A stretch of 64,000 bases of DNA from the NCBI RefSeq assembly GCF_026283965.1, contig NZ_JAPDPD010000008.1, positions 124,001 to 188,000 on the forward strand. Direction: 5' to 3'. Source of the DNA: Dyella subtropica (GTDB taxonomy: Bacteria > Pseudomonadota > Gammaproteobacteria > Xanthomonadales > Rhodanobacteraceae). How positions within the stretch are numbered: the first letter of the stretch is position 1; each line of letters starts with the position of its first letter. Below the pieces are notes generated by a model. That model did no database searches. It saw only the letters and a list, made by a program, of their open reading frames with translations, and had not been told where the DNA came from. Of the stretch, positions 25,567 to 33,885 are shown piece by piece. The position numbers were made by a program, and so were the translations under genes.

Positions 25567-25995
25567 TCAGATCAGCTTGATCTGTACGTCCACATTGCCG
25601 CGGGTGGCGTGGGAGTAGGGGCAGATGTCGCTGTGGGCCACGTCCACCAACTTCTGCGCGACGTCGCGATCGATGCCGGGCAGGCTCACTTCCAGCTGCA
25701 CGGCGATGCCGAACCCGGTGGGTTCGCGCGGGCCGATGCCCACGTGTGCAGTTACGGAAGCCTCTTTCAGCGCCACTTTCTGTTCGCGTGCCACATAGCG
25801 CACCGCGCCTTCGAAGCAGGCTGCGTAACCGGCGGCGAACAGCTGCTCCGGATTGCTGCCAGCGCCGCCCGGGCCGCCGAGTTCCTTCGGCACTTTCAGG
25901 TCGAAATCGAGCACGCCGTCGCTGCTGTGGATATGGCCTTCGCGGCCGCCCTTGGCGGTGGCAGTGGCGGTGTAGAGGATCTTGTTGATGCTCAT
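25567..25995 (-). CDS. ohr: Organic hydroperoxide resistance protein Ohr
   Basis: 142 residues. A thiol peroxidase that reduces organic hydroperoxides using lipoyl-type reductants. Both redox cysteines are present, Cys60 in AAGYAACFEGA and Cys125 in HSDICPYSHATRGNV, with the conserved Arg18 and Glu49. The start overlaps the stop of the upstream MarR-type regulator gene by four bases, the arrangement known for ohrR-ohr in Xanthomonas. Confidence 0.96.
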   Translation of the reverse strand: MSINKILYTATATAKGGREGHIHSSDGVLDFDLKVPKELGGPGGAGSNPEQLFAAGYAACFEGAVRYVAREQKVALKEASVTAHVGIGPREPTGFGIAVQLEVSLPGIDRDVAQKLVDVAHSDICPYSHATRGNVDVQIKLI

Positions 25996-26465
25996 GTTTG
26001 GGTCCTTGGTGGGAGCCAGGCTTGGGGTGGGGAGAGCTGCGCGGCCAGTTGCTTGAGTTCGTCGCGCAGGCGTTGCATGTCTTCATGACTGAGGCAGAGC
26101 CGGGACGCCATGCAGGCGGGAACGGCCTTGGCGGGTTCGCGCAGGGCGCGTCCCTCCGGGGTGAGGCAGATTTCCACTTCCCGCTCGTCGCTGCGGCGGC
26201 GCTCGCGGCTGATCAACGCGGCTTGCTGCAGCCGCTTGAGCAATGGCGTGAGCGTGCCGGAGTCGAGTTGCAGCCGCTGGCCCAGCTCGCGCACGGTCAG
26301 GCCGTCCTGTTCCCACAGCACCAGCATGGTCAGGTATTGCGGGTAGGTGAGGCCAAGCTCGTCCAGCAGCGGGCGGTAAGCCGCTGTCATGGAGCGCGAG
26401 GCTGCATACAGCGCGAAGCAGAGCTGCTGGTCGAGCAGTAACGAAGGGTGGGTGGCGTCATTCAT
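25992..26465 (-). CDS. ohrR: OhrR, MarR-family organic peroxide sensor repressor
   Basis: 157 residues with a winged helix-turn-helix (GLTVRELGQRLQLDSGTLTPLLKRL, then RERRRSDEREVEICLT wing). The N-terminal sensor Cys16 is in LDQQLCFALYAASR, the exact context in OhrR proteins. A second cysteine (about 117) precedes the CLSHEDMQRL helix, and a third lies at about 124; this would suit the two-Cys Xanthomonas-type mechanism, in which the sensing Cys forms a disulfide with a C-terminal one. It probably represses its own operon through the palindrome just upstream. Confidence 0.93.
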   Translation of the reverse strand: MNDATHPSLLLDQQLCFALYAASRSMTAAYRPLLDELGLTYPQYLTMLVLWEQDGLTVRELGQRLQLDSGTLTPLLKRLQQAALISRERRRSDEREVEICLTPEGRALREPAKAVPACMASRLCLSHEDMQRLRDELKQLAAQLSPPQAWLPPRTQT

Positions 26466-26489
26466 GGGCTGAATAAGATCACAAAATTA

Positions 26490-26503
26490 AATTGTGTACA
26501 ATT
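26490..26503. promoter_or_regulatory. Probable OhrR operator
   Basis: AATTG-TGTA-CAATT, a perfect palindrome inside an A/T-rich block (26484-26511) with additional AATT half-sites on both sides. It begins 25 bases before the ohrR start. The sequence closely resembles known OhrR operators (TACAATT/AATTGTA). Confidence 0.75.
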
Positions 26504-26548
26504 CAATTTTTCAATCGCAGCGATAGATGAAAGGCAGCCACCGGCGAT

Positions 26549-27124
26549 TCAGTCCAGCAGCCGCTTGCCGTAAGCGAAGTGATCTTTCCAATACGGGCCG
26601 TCGATGTCGTCCAGTCGCACCGTGCCGCCGCTGTTCGGGGCATGCACGAAACGCCCCTTGCCGACGTAGACGCCAACATGGCTGATGCCGCTGCGGCTAC
26701 CGAAAAACACCAGATCGCCGCTAGCCAGTTCAGTCATCTGGCTCACCTTGCGGCCATCCATCGCGGACATCTCGCGCGAAGTGCGCGGCAACTGCAACCC
26801 GGCGGCCTGCCGATAGATGTAATCCACCAAACCGCTGCAATCGAAGCCGCCATCGGGCGTGTTGCCGCCCCAACGATAGGGCGTGCCGACCAGGGCAATG
26901 GCGCGAAACAGCACGTCGTTGGCTGTGCCGGTATTGGCTTCGGAGGGCGCGCGAGCAGGCAGATTCGCTAGCGACGAGTTGGAATTCTTATCGGTGGATG
27001 GCGGCCGGCGCGGCGCGCTGGAGCACGCTGCCAATAACAGGATGGCCAAGGCCAGGGCGGCGTGTCGCAGCGTGCGGGGCGATATCGGTCGCTGGGTGTG
27101 GGAGGCGGCGGAGCCCAATCGCAT
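26549..27124 (-). CDS. NlpC/P60-family lipoprotein peptidase (MepS/Spr-like)
   Basis: 191 residues. A lipoprotein signal peptide with lipobox LLAAC (Cys at 34), a Ser/Asn-rich linker, and a C-terminal NlpC/P60 domain with the catalytic Cys in GGFDCSGLVDYIYRQ and His in ISHVGVYVGKGRFVHAP. Such enzymes cut peptidoglycan stem peptides (D,D- or L,D-endopeptidase). The start is the ATG with GAGG seven bases upstream. It is transcribed away from ohrR on the same strand with an intervening operator region. Confidence 0.9.
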   Translation of the reverse strand: MRLGSAASHTQRPISPRTLRHAALALAILLLAACSSAPRRPPSTDKNSNSSLANLPARAPSEANTGTANDVLFRAIALVGTPYRWGGNTPDGGFDCSGLVDYIYRQAAGLQLPRTSREMSAMDGRKVSQMTELASGDLVFFGSRSGISHVGVYVGKGRFVHAPNSGGTVRLDDIDGPYWKDHFAYGKRLLD

Positions 27125-27207
27125 GAGACAACCTCGGCACAAGTTGCGGCCGAGGTTATCAAATCAATGGGTTGGGGTGAAGTCTTCGCGTTGTGAGCGA
27201 GGTTGGG

Positions 27208-28581
27208 TCAGCGCTCCCGGATGGAGACCGTCTGTTCGCTCAGCATTTTGCCGTCGGCGTCCTTGGCGCGCATCCGATAGGAGCCGGGGAACAGAAACAG
27301 CGTGCTCTCGGTGTTGGACTGCAGAAAGGCGTAGCGATCGGCGGCCACGGCTTCGTAGGGTTCATGCAGATAGTAGGCTTCGACGACACAAGGCAGGGTA
27401 TGGCCGCATAACGTGGTGTTGATCGGCAGCGGGAAGCGCTGGCCATGCAGGGAAAGCCAGTCGGGGCGCACGCCGGTGCTTGCCAACGACTTCACCGGCA
27501 CGGCCTGACCATCCAGGGTGTACCAGCTCGGCTGCTGTTTGCCTTCATCGGTGGCATTTTTGTTCGATGGCAGGATCACGGTCACGTTGTAGCGCGCCGG
27601 ATCGGCACTCCAAATGACCGTCGCATCGTGCAGCGCGGCGTCCGCACTCCGCACCCGTTCGTCGCCACGATGGATCAGCACCACCGGCTCGGTTGGCTGA
27701 AAGGCGGCAATGATCTGGTCGTACGCGGACAATGGCAGGCGAGGGTTGGCCTCGCGGAACTGGGTTTGGTCGATGGAGAGCGGTTCGATTCCGCTCAGTG
27801 CCTGCAACTGGGCTGCCATCGGCAAAGCGTCGCCCAGGCGTCCTTTGGCTTTGTCGATATGCGCATAGCCGGCATGTACGAACAGCCGCGCTTCGGGGTG
27901 CCCGGCGAGTACGCGCTCGTAAAGGTTTTTGGCTTGTCCGCTTTCGCGCCCCTGCGCCGTGTCGCTGTCGGCGTCATAAGGCACCACAACGAAGCCGAGT
28001 TGGATGGCTTTGCGTACGATCTCGCCGAACAGGGGTTCGTGCACATACTCGCTGCCGCTGTTCCAGGTGGGATAGCCGCGTGCTGCCAGTCCGCTATCCC
28101 GATCGCCCAGTGCCTCCAGCGCGATATGGGTAAAGCCGAGCGCACGCAGGCGCGGCAGCAGGGCCAGGGTGAGCTGCCGAGTATGCGCGTCGTGGTGGGC
28201 CTCGTTGACCATCACGATGCGCCGATCGGTGGCGAGTCGTGCAATCGCCTCTGCCGCACTCACCGCCTGCCACTCGCCCGGTTGGGGCACGAGGCCGGTA
28301 TAGACCTTGCGACTGTCGATGGGAAACTCGGACAGCGCTTCGGCGTACATACCCAGTTCGTTCTCAGTGGTCGCCAGCAACTGCCTGGCTACCATCTGGT
28401 CATCTGTGGGCAATTTGCGGATGGCTCCCGTTAGGTAGCGGTAGCGAGCGAGGTCGTCCGTCATCGGCTGGACGGTCTTGAACAGTTCTTGGACGGATGG
28501 ATCGACGCCGCGAGCGCGGCTCGCGGGAGCGAGCGAGAATACGGCCATGCAAAGGATCGTAGCGATGCGTCGTACGGTCAT
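27208..28581 (-). CDS. Secreted protein with EreA/ChaN/TraB-like motif set (tandem paralogue A)
   Basis: 457 residues; family not named with certainty. Signal peptide to about residue 24, a helical N-terminal region with YRYL and LLATTENELGMYAEAL (30-90), and a central domain with three spaced motifs: VNEAHHDAHTR (125-135), LEALGD (Glu156) and HAGYAHIDK (236-244). This E-x-H, E, G-x-x-H order recalls the erythromycin-esterase/ChaN/TIKI/TraB superfamily. The C-terminal 120 residues look beta-rich (FLFPGSYRMRAKDADGKML) and may be a separate domain. It is clearly homologous to the gene just upstream; the pair is a tandem duplication. Confidence 0.75.
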   Translation of the reverse strand: MTVRRIATILCMAVFSLAPASRARGVDPSVQELFKTVQPMTDDLARYRYLTGAIRKLPTDDQMVARQLLATTENELGMYAEALSEFPIDSRKVYTGLVPQPGEWQAVSAAEAIARLATDRRIVMVNEAHHDAHTRQLTLALLPRLRALGFTHIALEALGDRDSGLAARGYPTWNSGSEYVHEPLFGEIVRKAIQLGFVVVPYDADSDTAQGRESGQAKNLYERVLAGHPEARLFVHAGYAHIDKAKGRLGDALPMAAQLQALSGIEPLSIDQTQFREANPRLPLSAYDQIIAAFQPTEPVVLIHRGDERVRSADAALHDATVIWSADPARYNVTVILPSNKNATDEGKQQPSWYTLDGQAVPVKSLASTGVRPDWLSLHGQRFPLPINTTLCGHTLPCVVEAYYLHEPYEAVAADRYAFLQSNTESTLFLFPGSYRMRAKDADGKMLSEQTVSIRER

Positions 28582-28637
28582 GGTTTGAAGCCCCCTGGGT
28601 GGCCTGAAGCTAACGCAAAAATGGCTCGGTAAGAAGC

Positions 28638-29942
28638 TCAGGGCCGCGGCACGTCGATGTTGCGTTGAGTCAACGTACGGCCATCGACATCCCATGCGCG
28701 CAACCGGTAGCTGCCTGGATAGAGGTAGAGCGAGTTCATGCTCTCACCGTCCAGGAAGCCGTAGCGATCGGCCGGAATGGCGTCGCTGGATTCATGGGCA
28801 TAGCGGGCTTCGATCACACAAGGAAGGTGGCTGTTGCAGAGTTCGGTGGTGATCAGGTGCGATTTACGGCGTCCATCCAGCGATAGCCAATGAGGGCGGC
28901 GCTGGTGGCCGGTGGGTGGCAGCAGTACATCGACATCGTGCCGGGTCGGATCGGAGCTCCATGCCGTGCCGTCCGCACGCCGGGTCAGCACCACCGGCCC
29001 TTGCGGCTGGTAGAGGGTGAGCAATTGCCGATAGCTATCGTTGCCCGCTGAGGAGCCGATGTCGCGCCATCGCGTCTGGTCGATCGTTAGCGGGTCGAAG
29101 CCGCTCAGGCGCTTCAGCAGCATGGCCATGGGCGGAATGGTGCCGCCCAAGTTGCCCGGCGCCTTGTCGATATGCGCATAGCCTGCGTGCACGAACAGGC
29201 GTGCATTGGGCTCGGCTTGGAACACTTTGCGATAAAGCTGTCGCGCCTGTCCGGCCTCGCGCTCGGCCAGGTCGCCGGCCTCAGATTCGTAGGGCACCAC
29301 GATGAAGCCGAGCTGGATCGCCTGGCGCACGATTTCGCCGTACAACGGCTCGTGCAGGTACTCGCTGCCGCTATCGGCAACGGGATAGCCGCGCTGCATC
29401 AGGGTGCCGTCGTGGTCGTTCAAGGCTTCCGCGGCGAAATGCGTAAAGCCTTCCGCGCGCAGACGCGGCAGCAGGGCGAGGGTGAGGGCGCGCGTATGGG
29501 CGTCGTGGTGCGCTTCGTTGACCATCACGATGCGGCGGTCGGCGGCCAGTTTCGTGATCACCTCGACGGCATCGCTGGCCTGCCATTCGGCCGGCTGGGG
29601 AAGTTCGGCGTTGAACTGAATGCGATTGTCGAAGGGGAAGTCGCGCACGGCTTCGTCGTATAGCCCCAGCTCGTCCTCGACGGCGGCGAGCAATTGCTGC
29701 AGGGCGATGCGTTCCTCCAGCGGCAACCGCGGGAGCGCATCGGACAGGTAGCGATAGCGCTGCAGATCATTCTTCAGCGGCTGCAACTCGCGAAACAGAT
29801 CGTGTGAGGGCGGTTGCGCGGAGGAGGCGTTGGCCTGCGTCGCGCTGGTTGCCATCGATGAGGATGAAGGCAACGCAAGGGAAAGCAGCATCCCGCCGAT
29901 GGCCAGAATGCGGGTATGCAGACGCGATACGGCAATGTCCAT
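28638..29942 (-). CDS. Secreted protein with EreA/ChaN/TraB-like motif set (tandem paralogue B)
   Basis: 434 residues, colinear with paralogue A over its whole length. Signal peptide with ILAIGGMLLSLALPSSSS, then YRYLSDALPRLPLEERIAL, VNEAHHDAHTR (141-151), Glu172 in AAEALND, and HAGYAHIDK (252-260). The C-terminus LYLYPGSYRLRAWDVDGRTL matches the tail of A. The three putative active-site motifs are identical in both copies while the linkers have diverged, arguing for kept function. No gene of known role is cotranscribed. Substrate and reaction are unknown. Confidence 0.75.
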   Translation of the reverse strand: MDIAVSRLHTRILAIGGMLLSLALPSSSSMATSATQANASSAQPPSHDLFRELQPLKNDLQRYRYLSDALPRLPLEERIALQQLLAAVEDELGLYDEAVRDFPFDNRIQFNAELPQPAEWQASDAVEVITKLAADRRIVMVNEAHHDAHTRALTLALLPRLRAEGFTHFAAEALNDHDGTLMQRGYPVADSGSEYLHEPLYGEIVRQAIQLGFIVVPYESEAGDLAEREAGQARQLYRKVFQAEPNARLFVHAGYAHIDKAPGNLGGTIPPMAMLLKRLSGFDPLTIDQTRWRDIGSSAGNDSYRQLLTLYQPQGPVVLTRRADGTAWSSDPTRHDVDVLLPPTGHQRRPHWLSLDGRRKSHLITTELCNSHLPCVIEARYAHESSDAIPADRYGFLDGESMNSLYLYPGSYRLRAWDVDGRTLTQRNIDVPRP

Positions 29943-29995
29943 GGCTCAGTACCCCCGGGGATAGGGTTGGGCTGCTGCGCCGCTACAATAGCCGA

Positions 29996-31255
29996 ATGGA
30001 TGCTTCGCGCAGTGATGTACTCGTTCTTGGCGGTGGCGTCATCGGCCTCGCCTGTGCCTATTACTTGCTGAAGTCTGGCGCTACCGTGCGTGTGCTGGAG
30101 CAGGGTACGCCGGGTTGCGGCAGTTCGCACGGCAATTGCGGCACGATCACCCCCAGCCATGCCGCGCCGTTGGCTATGCCGGGCATGCTGGGCCTGGCCC
30201 TGCGCTCGATGTTTCGTGCCGATGCGCCGCTCTACCTCAACCCACGCCCCGACCTGCAGCGCTTGCGCTGGCTGCTGGGGTTCGCGCGACGCTGCAACTG
30301 GCGCGACTTTGAACACGCCGCCGTGGCGCGCTCGGCGATCCTGCAGCGCTCGCGCGGTTTGCTGGAGTCACTGATCAAGGGCGACGGACTGGATTGCGAA
30401 TTCGTGAATCCGGGTGAGTTGTATGTCTACCGCACCCAGGCCCAATTGGCGGCGGACGAACGTCACCACGCGGCGCTGCTCGACCGTCTTGGCGTCGAGG
30501 TGCGGCGCATGCGTGGCGACGAGGTGGAAGCGGCCGAGCCCGCGCTCAAGCCGGGCGTGACGGGTGGTCTGCTCCACCCGGGCGACGCCCAGTTGCGCCC
30601 GGACCGCTACGCCGCCGAACTGGCACGCCGCGTGCGCGAGCTGGGCGGCGTGATCGAATGCGGTGCGCGCATCGACCAGTTCGGCATGCAGGACAGCCGT
30701 GTGTCTCATGTGCGTACCACGCGTGGGGTTTTTCACGGTGATCGTGTCGTGATGGCGCTGGGGGCGTGGTCGCCACTGCTTGGTCGCGAGCTTGGGCTGC
30801 GCTTGCCGATGCAGCCCGGCAAGGGTTATTCGCTCACCTACACCCGGCCCACGCGCGTGCCGCGGTATGCATTGGTGCTGCGCGAGGCGGCGGTTTGCGT
30901 CACCACCTGGGGCAGCGGCTATCGATTGGGTAGCACGATGGAGTTCTCCGGCTATGCCGAGGGTCTCAATCGCACTCGCCTGGAAGCCTTGCGCCGGGGG
31001 GCAGCCGCGGCCTTGCATGAACCCGAAGGACCGGAGTTGTTGGAGGAATGGTGGGGATGGCGGCCGATGAGCGTGGATGAAGTGCCGATCATCGGTCCTA
31101 GCAAGCGCTGGTCGAACCTGTTGCTGGCCACGGGTCACGGCATGCTCGGCGTGAGCATGTCCGCCGCTACCGGCGAATTGATTGCTGCACTGGCGGGAGG
31201 GCGCACTCCGGTCATTAATCCAGTGCCTTATGCACCGGCGCGATTCGGTCTCTGA
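29996..31255 (+). CDS. FAD-dependent D-amino acid dehydrogenase-like oxidase (DadA family)
   Basis: 419 residues. Rossmann motif VLVLGGGVIGLACAYYL at 8-24 with Glu at the end of strand 2 (VLEQG), and the C-terminal FAD motif ATGHGMLGVSMSAATGELIA. The SSHGNCGTITPSHAAPLA segment and the WWGWRPMSVDEVPIIGP block match the DadA/glycine oxidase group that oxidises D-amino acids and passes electrons to the quinone pool. Substrate is not determined. It is divergent from paralogue B by 53 bases and lies 67 bases before gor. Confidence 0.85.
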   Translation: MDASRSDVLVLGGGVIGLACAYYLLKSGATVRVLEQGTPGCGSSHGNCGTITPSHAAPLAMPGMLGLALRSMFRADAPLYLNPRPDLQRLRWLLGFARRCNWRDFEHAAVARSAILQRSRGLLESLIKGDGLDCEFVNPGELYVYRTQAQLAADERHHAALLDRLGVEVRRMRGDEVEAAEPALKPGVTGGLLHPGDAQLRPDRYAAELARRVRELGGVIECGARIDQFGMQDSRVSHVRTTRGVFHGDRVVMALGAWSPLLGRELGLRLPMQPGKGYSLTYTRPTRVPRYALVLREAAVCVTTWGSGYRLGSTMEFSGYAEGLNRTRLEALRRGAAAALHEPEGPELLEEWWGWRPMSVDEVPIIGPSKRWSNLLLATGHGMLGVSMSAATGELIAALAGGRTPVINPVPYAPARFGL

Positions 31256-31322
31256 CCGCGTGTGTTGACACCCACTTAAAGCCGCGGCCGTTAGCGTGGC
31301 CGCTTACGGAGAATCAAGGCGA

Positions 31323-32669
31323 ATGGCTGATACCTACGATCTGATCGTGCTTGGAGCGGGCTCGGGCGGTCTTGCCACGTCCTTCCGCGCGGCACGGCAC
31401 GGCGCGCGCGTGGCACTGCTCGACCCGGGTGCACTGGGAGGTACTTGCGTCAATGTCGGTTGCGTGCCGAAGAAGGCGTTGTGGTTCGCCGCGCAACTTG
31501 CCCAGGGGCAGGTGCTGGCCGAGGCCTACGGTTTTGCGGGCGTGCAGGGGCCACTGGACTGGGAGCATTTCCGCCAGCGCCGGCTCAGTTATATCGATGG
31601 CATCAAGCAGCGCTACGAGAGCCGTCTGGCCGAAGCGGGTGTGCAGTTGCTGCGCGAGGCGGGCCGCTTTGTCTCGGCTGACACCATTGCCACCACCAGT
31701 GGTGCCGAGTTGCGTGCGCCGCAGATCGTAATCGCCACGGGTGCGCGCCCCCAGCGGCTTGACGTGCCTGGCTTCGAGTTAGGTCTGGTATCCGACGACA
31801 TCTTCACCTTGCGCGAATTGCCGCGTCGCATCGCCGTGGTGGGGGCGGGTTACATCGCCGTCGAGTTCGCCGGCTTGCTGCGTGCGCTGGGTAGCGAGGT
31901 CACGCTTCATGTACGTCAGCACTTGCTCAGGCAGTTCGATGCCGAACTGGTGGGCGCACTCGGGCAGCACATGGTTGAGCAGGGCATTCGGCTGGCGCAT
32001 CAGGCACGCATCCGCGCGGCACGGCGTGTAGAGGATGCCGTGGTGCTGGAGGATGAAGAGCGCGGCGACTGCGGCCCCTATGACGCCGTGTTGTGGGCGC
32101 TGGGCCGCGTACCGAATACCGAACGCCTGGACCTCGATGCAGCGGGTGTGCAGGTTGACGCACAGGGCCATGTACTGGTCGATGCCTGGCAGAACACCAA
32201 CGTGTCTGGCATTGCCGCACTGGGCGATGTGGCGGGGCGTCGTGCGCTGACGCCGGTGGCGGTGGCGGCGGGTCGGCGCCTGGCTGATCGCTGGTTCGGC
32301 GGCGAGGAGGATGCGCGGCTGGACTACGACAACATCCCCAGCGTCGTCTTCTCCGAGCCACCCCTCGCGGCTGTCGGCCTCAGCGAGGTGCAAGCGCGCG
32401 AACAGTATGGCGACCAGGTGCAGATCCATCACAGCCGCTTCACCCCGATGCAATGGGCGCTCGCCGGACACAAGGGACAAAGCGCCATGAAGCTGGTCTG
32501 CGTCGGCGAGGAACAGCGTGTGGTCGGCATCCACGCACTCGGGCCGGGTGCGGACGAGATGCTGCAGGGTTTTGCCGTGGCGCTGAAGATGGGGCTGCGC
32601 AAGCGCGATCTCGATGCCACCGTCGCCATCCACCCCAGCTCCGCCGAAGAGCTGGTGTTGATGTCCTGA
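31323..32669 (+). CDS. gor: Glutathione-disulfide reductase
   Basis: 448 residues, NADPH-dependent flavin disulfide reductase that keeps cytoplasmic glutathione reduced. FAD motif GAGSGGLATS (11-20), redox-active disulfide GTCVNVGCVPKK (Cys42, Cys47), NADPH-binding GAGYIAVEFAGLL, the second FAD strand GIAALGDVAG, and the C-terminal HPSSAEELV with the catalytic His-Glu. The V-R-x-x-L-L-R pattern after the second Rossmann helix (HVRQHLLRQFD) favours NADPH. The start is the ATG before ADTYDL, with AAGG upstream. Together with fghA and two GST genes it makes glutathione metabolism prominent in the window. Confidence 0.94.
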   Translation: MADTYDLIVLGAGSGGLATSFRAARHGARVALLDPGALGGTCVNVGCVPKKALWFAAQLAQGQVLAEAYGFAGVQGPLDWEHFRQRRLSYIDGIKQRYESRLAEAGVQLLREAGRFVSADTIATTSGAELRAPQIVIATGARPQRLDVPGFELGLVSDDIFTLRELPRRIAVVGAGYIAVEFAGLLRALGSEVTLHVRQHLLRQFDAELVGALGQHMVEQGIRLAHQARIRAARRVEDAVVLEDEERGDCGPYDAVLWALGRVPNTERLDLDAAGVQVDAQGHVLVDAWQNTNVSGIAALGDVAGRRALTPVAVAAGRRLADRWFGGEEDARLDYDNIPSVVFSEPPLAAVGLSEVQAREQYGDQVQIHHSRFTPMQWALAGHKGQSAMKLVCVGEEQRVVGIHALGPGADEMLQGFAVALKMGLRKRDLDATVAIHPSSAEELVLMS

Positions 32670-32961
32670 GCGCTGGCCGCAACTCGCTGAACTGGGCGGA
32701 TGGAGACTTTCTCCCTGCGAACCGCCGTGTCTGGAGGACGCGGAGCTGGATGCGGCGGAAGTTCAATGGCGAGTAAACGCATTCTGGAAGCCGTCCCACC
32801 AAACCTTGTCGCATGAAATTGCGAGGCTGCGGCAGGCGTATGGGCGCGTCTGGGGGCTGGCACAGCTGACTTACAGGGGAGATAGCCTTGCCTACGATGA
32901 CGCCAAGGCCACACATTTGCAGGCGTTGCTTGCCCAAGGTCTGCAACGCCGTCTCGACTGA
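32662..32961 (+). pseudogene. Orphan reading frame without start codon, probably a gene remnant
   Basis: An open frame of 99 codons with no ATG or GTG, overlapping the last bases of gor. It reads protein-like from about residue 20: PPCLEDAELDAAEVQWRVNA, then HEIARLRQAYGRVWGLAQL, ending LQALLAQGLQRRLD before a TGA. Codon third positions are biased to G/C as in neighbouring genes. The frame is blocked upstream by a TGA at 32659. I read it as the 3' remnant of a gene whose 5' part was lost, or as random open sequence. The rest of this 480-base gap holds only the upstream region of the next gene. Confidence 0.4.
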
Positions 32962-33150
32962 TCGTAAATAATTGCGTTGCGTATTTATCGCTTGGGAAAG
33001 TCAATAAGCGGGCTGCGACAACGTGACGGAAATGCCTGAAATAATTCAGTTCCGATCCGCCGTAAAACATGCCATGTTGTCGCCGCCGCGCCACCCGCGT
33101 CGCCGGGTTCCGGCCGGGTCCGCGGCCCCTATCGTTCGAGGCTCATCATC

Positions 33151-33375
33151 ATGCGTAAACTTGCGATCGCTTCCCTGCTCGTTGCTGGCGTGGCTCTTTC
33201 CGGCTCTGTGTTTGCCCAGGACGCTGCGGCGGCTCCGCAGGCAGCTGCACCGCAGGCGGCAGCTCCGGCCGCCAAGTCGGCGCCTCACCATGCGAAGAGC
33301 CATCACAAGAGCAGCCATGGCCACAAGGGTCACAAGGGTTCGGCCAAGGACACCACGCCGGCCACTGCTCAGTAA
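33151..33375 (+). CDS. Small secreted Ala/His/Lys-rich protein
   Basis: 74 residues. Signal peptide with MRKLAIASLLVAGVALSG and a cleavage site at VFAQD. The mature 52 residues are low complexity: PQAAAPQAAAPAAKSAP followed by a His/Lys block (HHAKSHHKSSHGHKGHKG). Such proteins are often metal-binding or acid-induced (Asr-like) periplasmic proteins; the Ala/Pro then Lys/His layout recalls acid-shock protein Asr, but this is only a resemblance. It is a monocistronic unit with its own terminator. Confidence 0.75.
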   Translation: MRKLAIASLLVAGVALSGSVFAQDAAAAPQAAAPQAAAPAAKSAPHHAKSHHKSSHGHKGHKGSAKDTTPATAQ

Positions 33376-33402
33376 TCGAGCGCAGTTAGCCTGCTGTCGA
33401 AG

Positions 33403-33434
33403 GCCCCGGGGCGACCTCGCCACCGGGGCTTTTT
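33403..33434 (+). terminator. Intrinsic terminator of the small His-rich protein gene
   Basis: GCCCCGG and CCGGGGC with an inner GGCG/CGCC stem, followed by five T. About 28 bases past the stop codon. Confidence 0.85.
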
Positions 33435-33456
33435 CATGTGCCGCGGATAACGGTTG

Positions 33457-33885
33457 TCAGTCCGTCGTTGCCGGAAGGGCAGCAACGCATTTGAGTTCGA
33501 TGGCGATGGGTGTGGGCAGTGCCGTGATGCCCACCGTGGTGCGACAGGCATCGACGCCCGTGAAGCATTCGGCGTAGAGACGGTTGTATGCGCTGAAGTC
33601 GCGAGCCATGTCGGTGAGGTAGACGGTGACGTCGACCAGATCCTCCCAGTGCGCACCGCTTGCCTCGAGTACGGCACGCACATTGGCAAATACCTGGCGG
33701 CACTGCGCTTCGATGTCGTAACCCATCAGCTTTCCCTCGGCATCGTAGACATTGCCCGGGATCGCGTTGCTGCCGGGTGTGCGCGGGCCGACACCCGACA
33801 GGAACAACAGATGGCCCACACGGCGCGCGTGCGGATACGCGCCGACGGGTGCGGGTGCCGTGTCAGTGCGCACCGCATCGCTCAT
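33457..33885 (-). CDS. RidA-family enamine/imine deaminase, possibly 2-aminomuconate deaminase
   Basis: 142 residues of the RidA (YjgF/YER057c/UK114) fold: APVGAYPHARRVGHLLFLSG, then VFANVRAVLEASGAHWEDLVDVTVYLTD and the Arg in DACRTTVGI. RidA proteins hydrolyse reactive enamines or imines. Its operon partner is an ALDH8A1-like dehydrogenase of the aminomuconate branch of kynurenine degradation, in which a RidA-type protein (NbaF) deaminates 2-aminomuconate; that role is likely here. The ATG overlaps the stop of the upstream carbonic anhydrase gene (ATGA). Confidence 0.85.
   Translation of the reverse strand: MSDAVRTDTAPAPVGAYPHARRVGHLLFLSGVGPRTPGSNAIPGNVYDAEGKLMGYDIEAQCRQVFANVRAVLEASGAHWEDLVDVTVYLTDMARDFSAYNRLYAECFTGVDACRTTVGITALPTPIAIELKCVAALPATTD

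Noticed and set aside
31265-31295. TTGACA ahead of gor as a -35
   Set aside because: No acceptable -10 at 16-18 bases; left out of the feature list.
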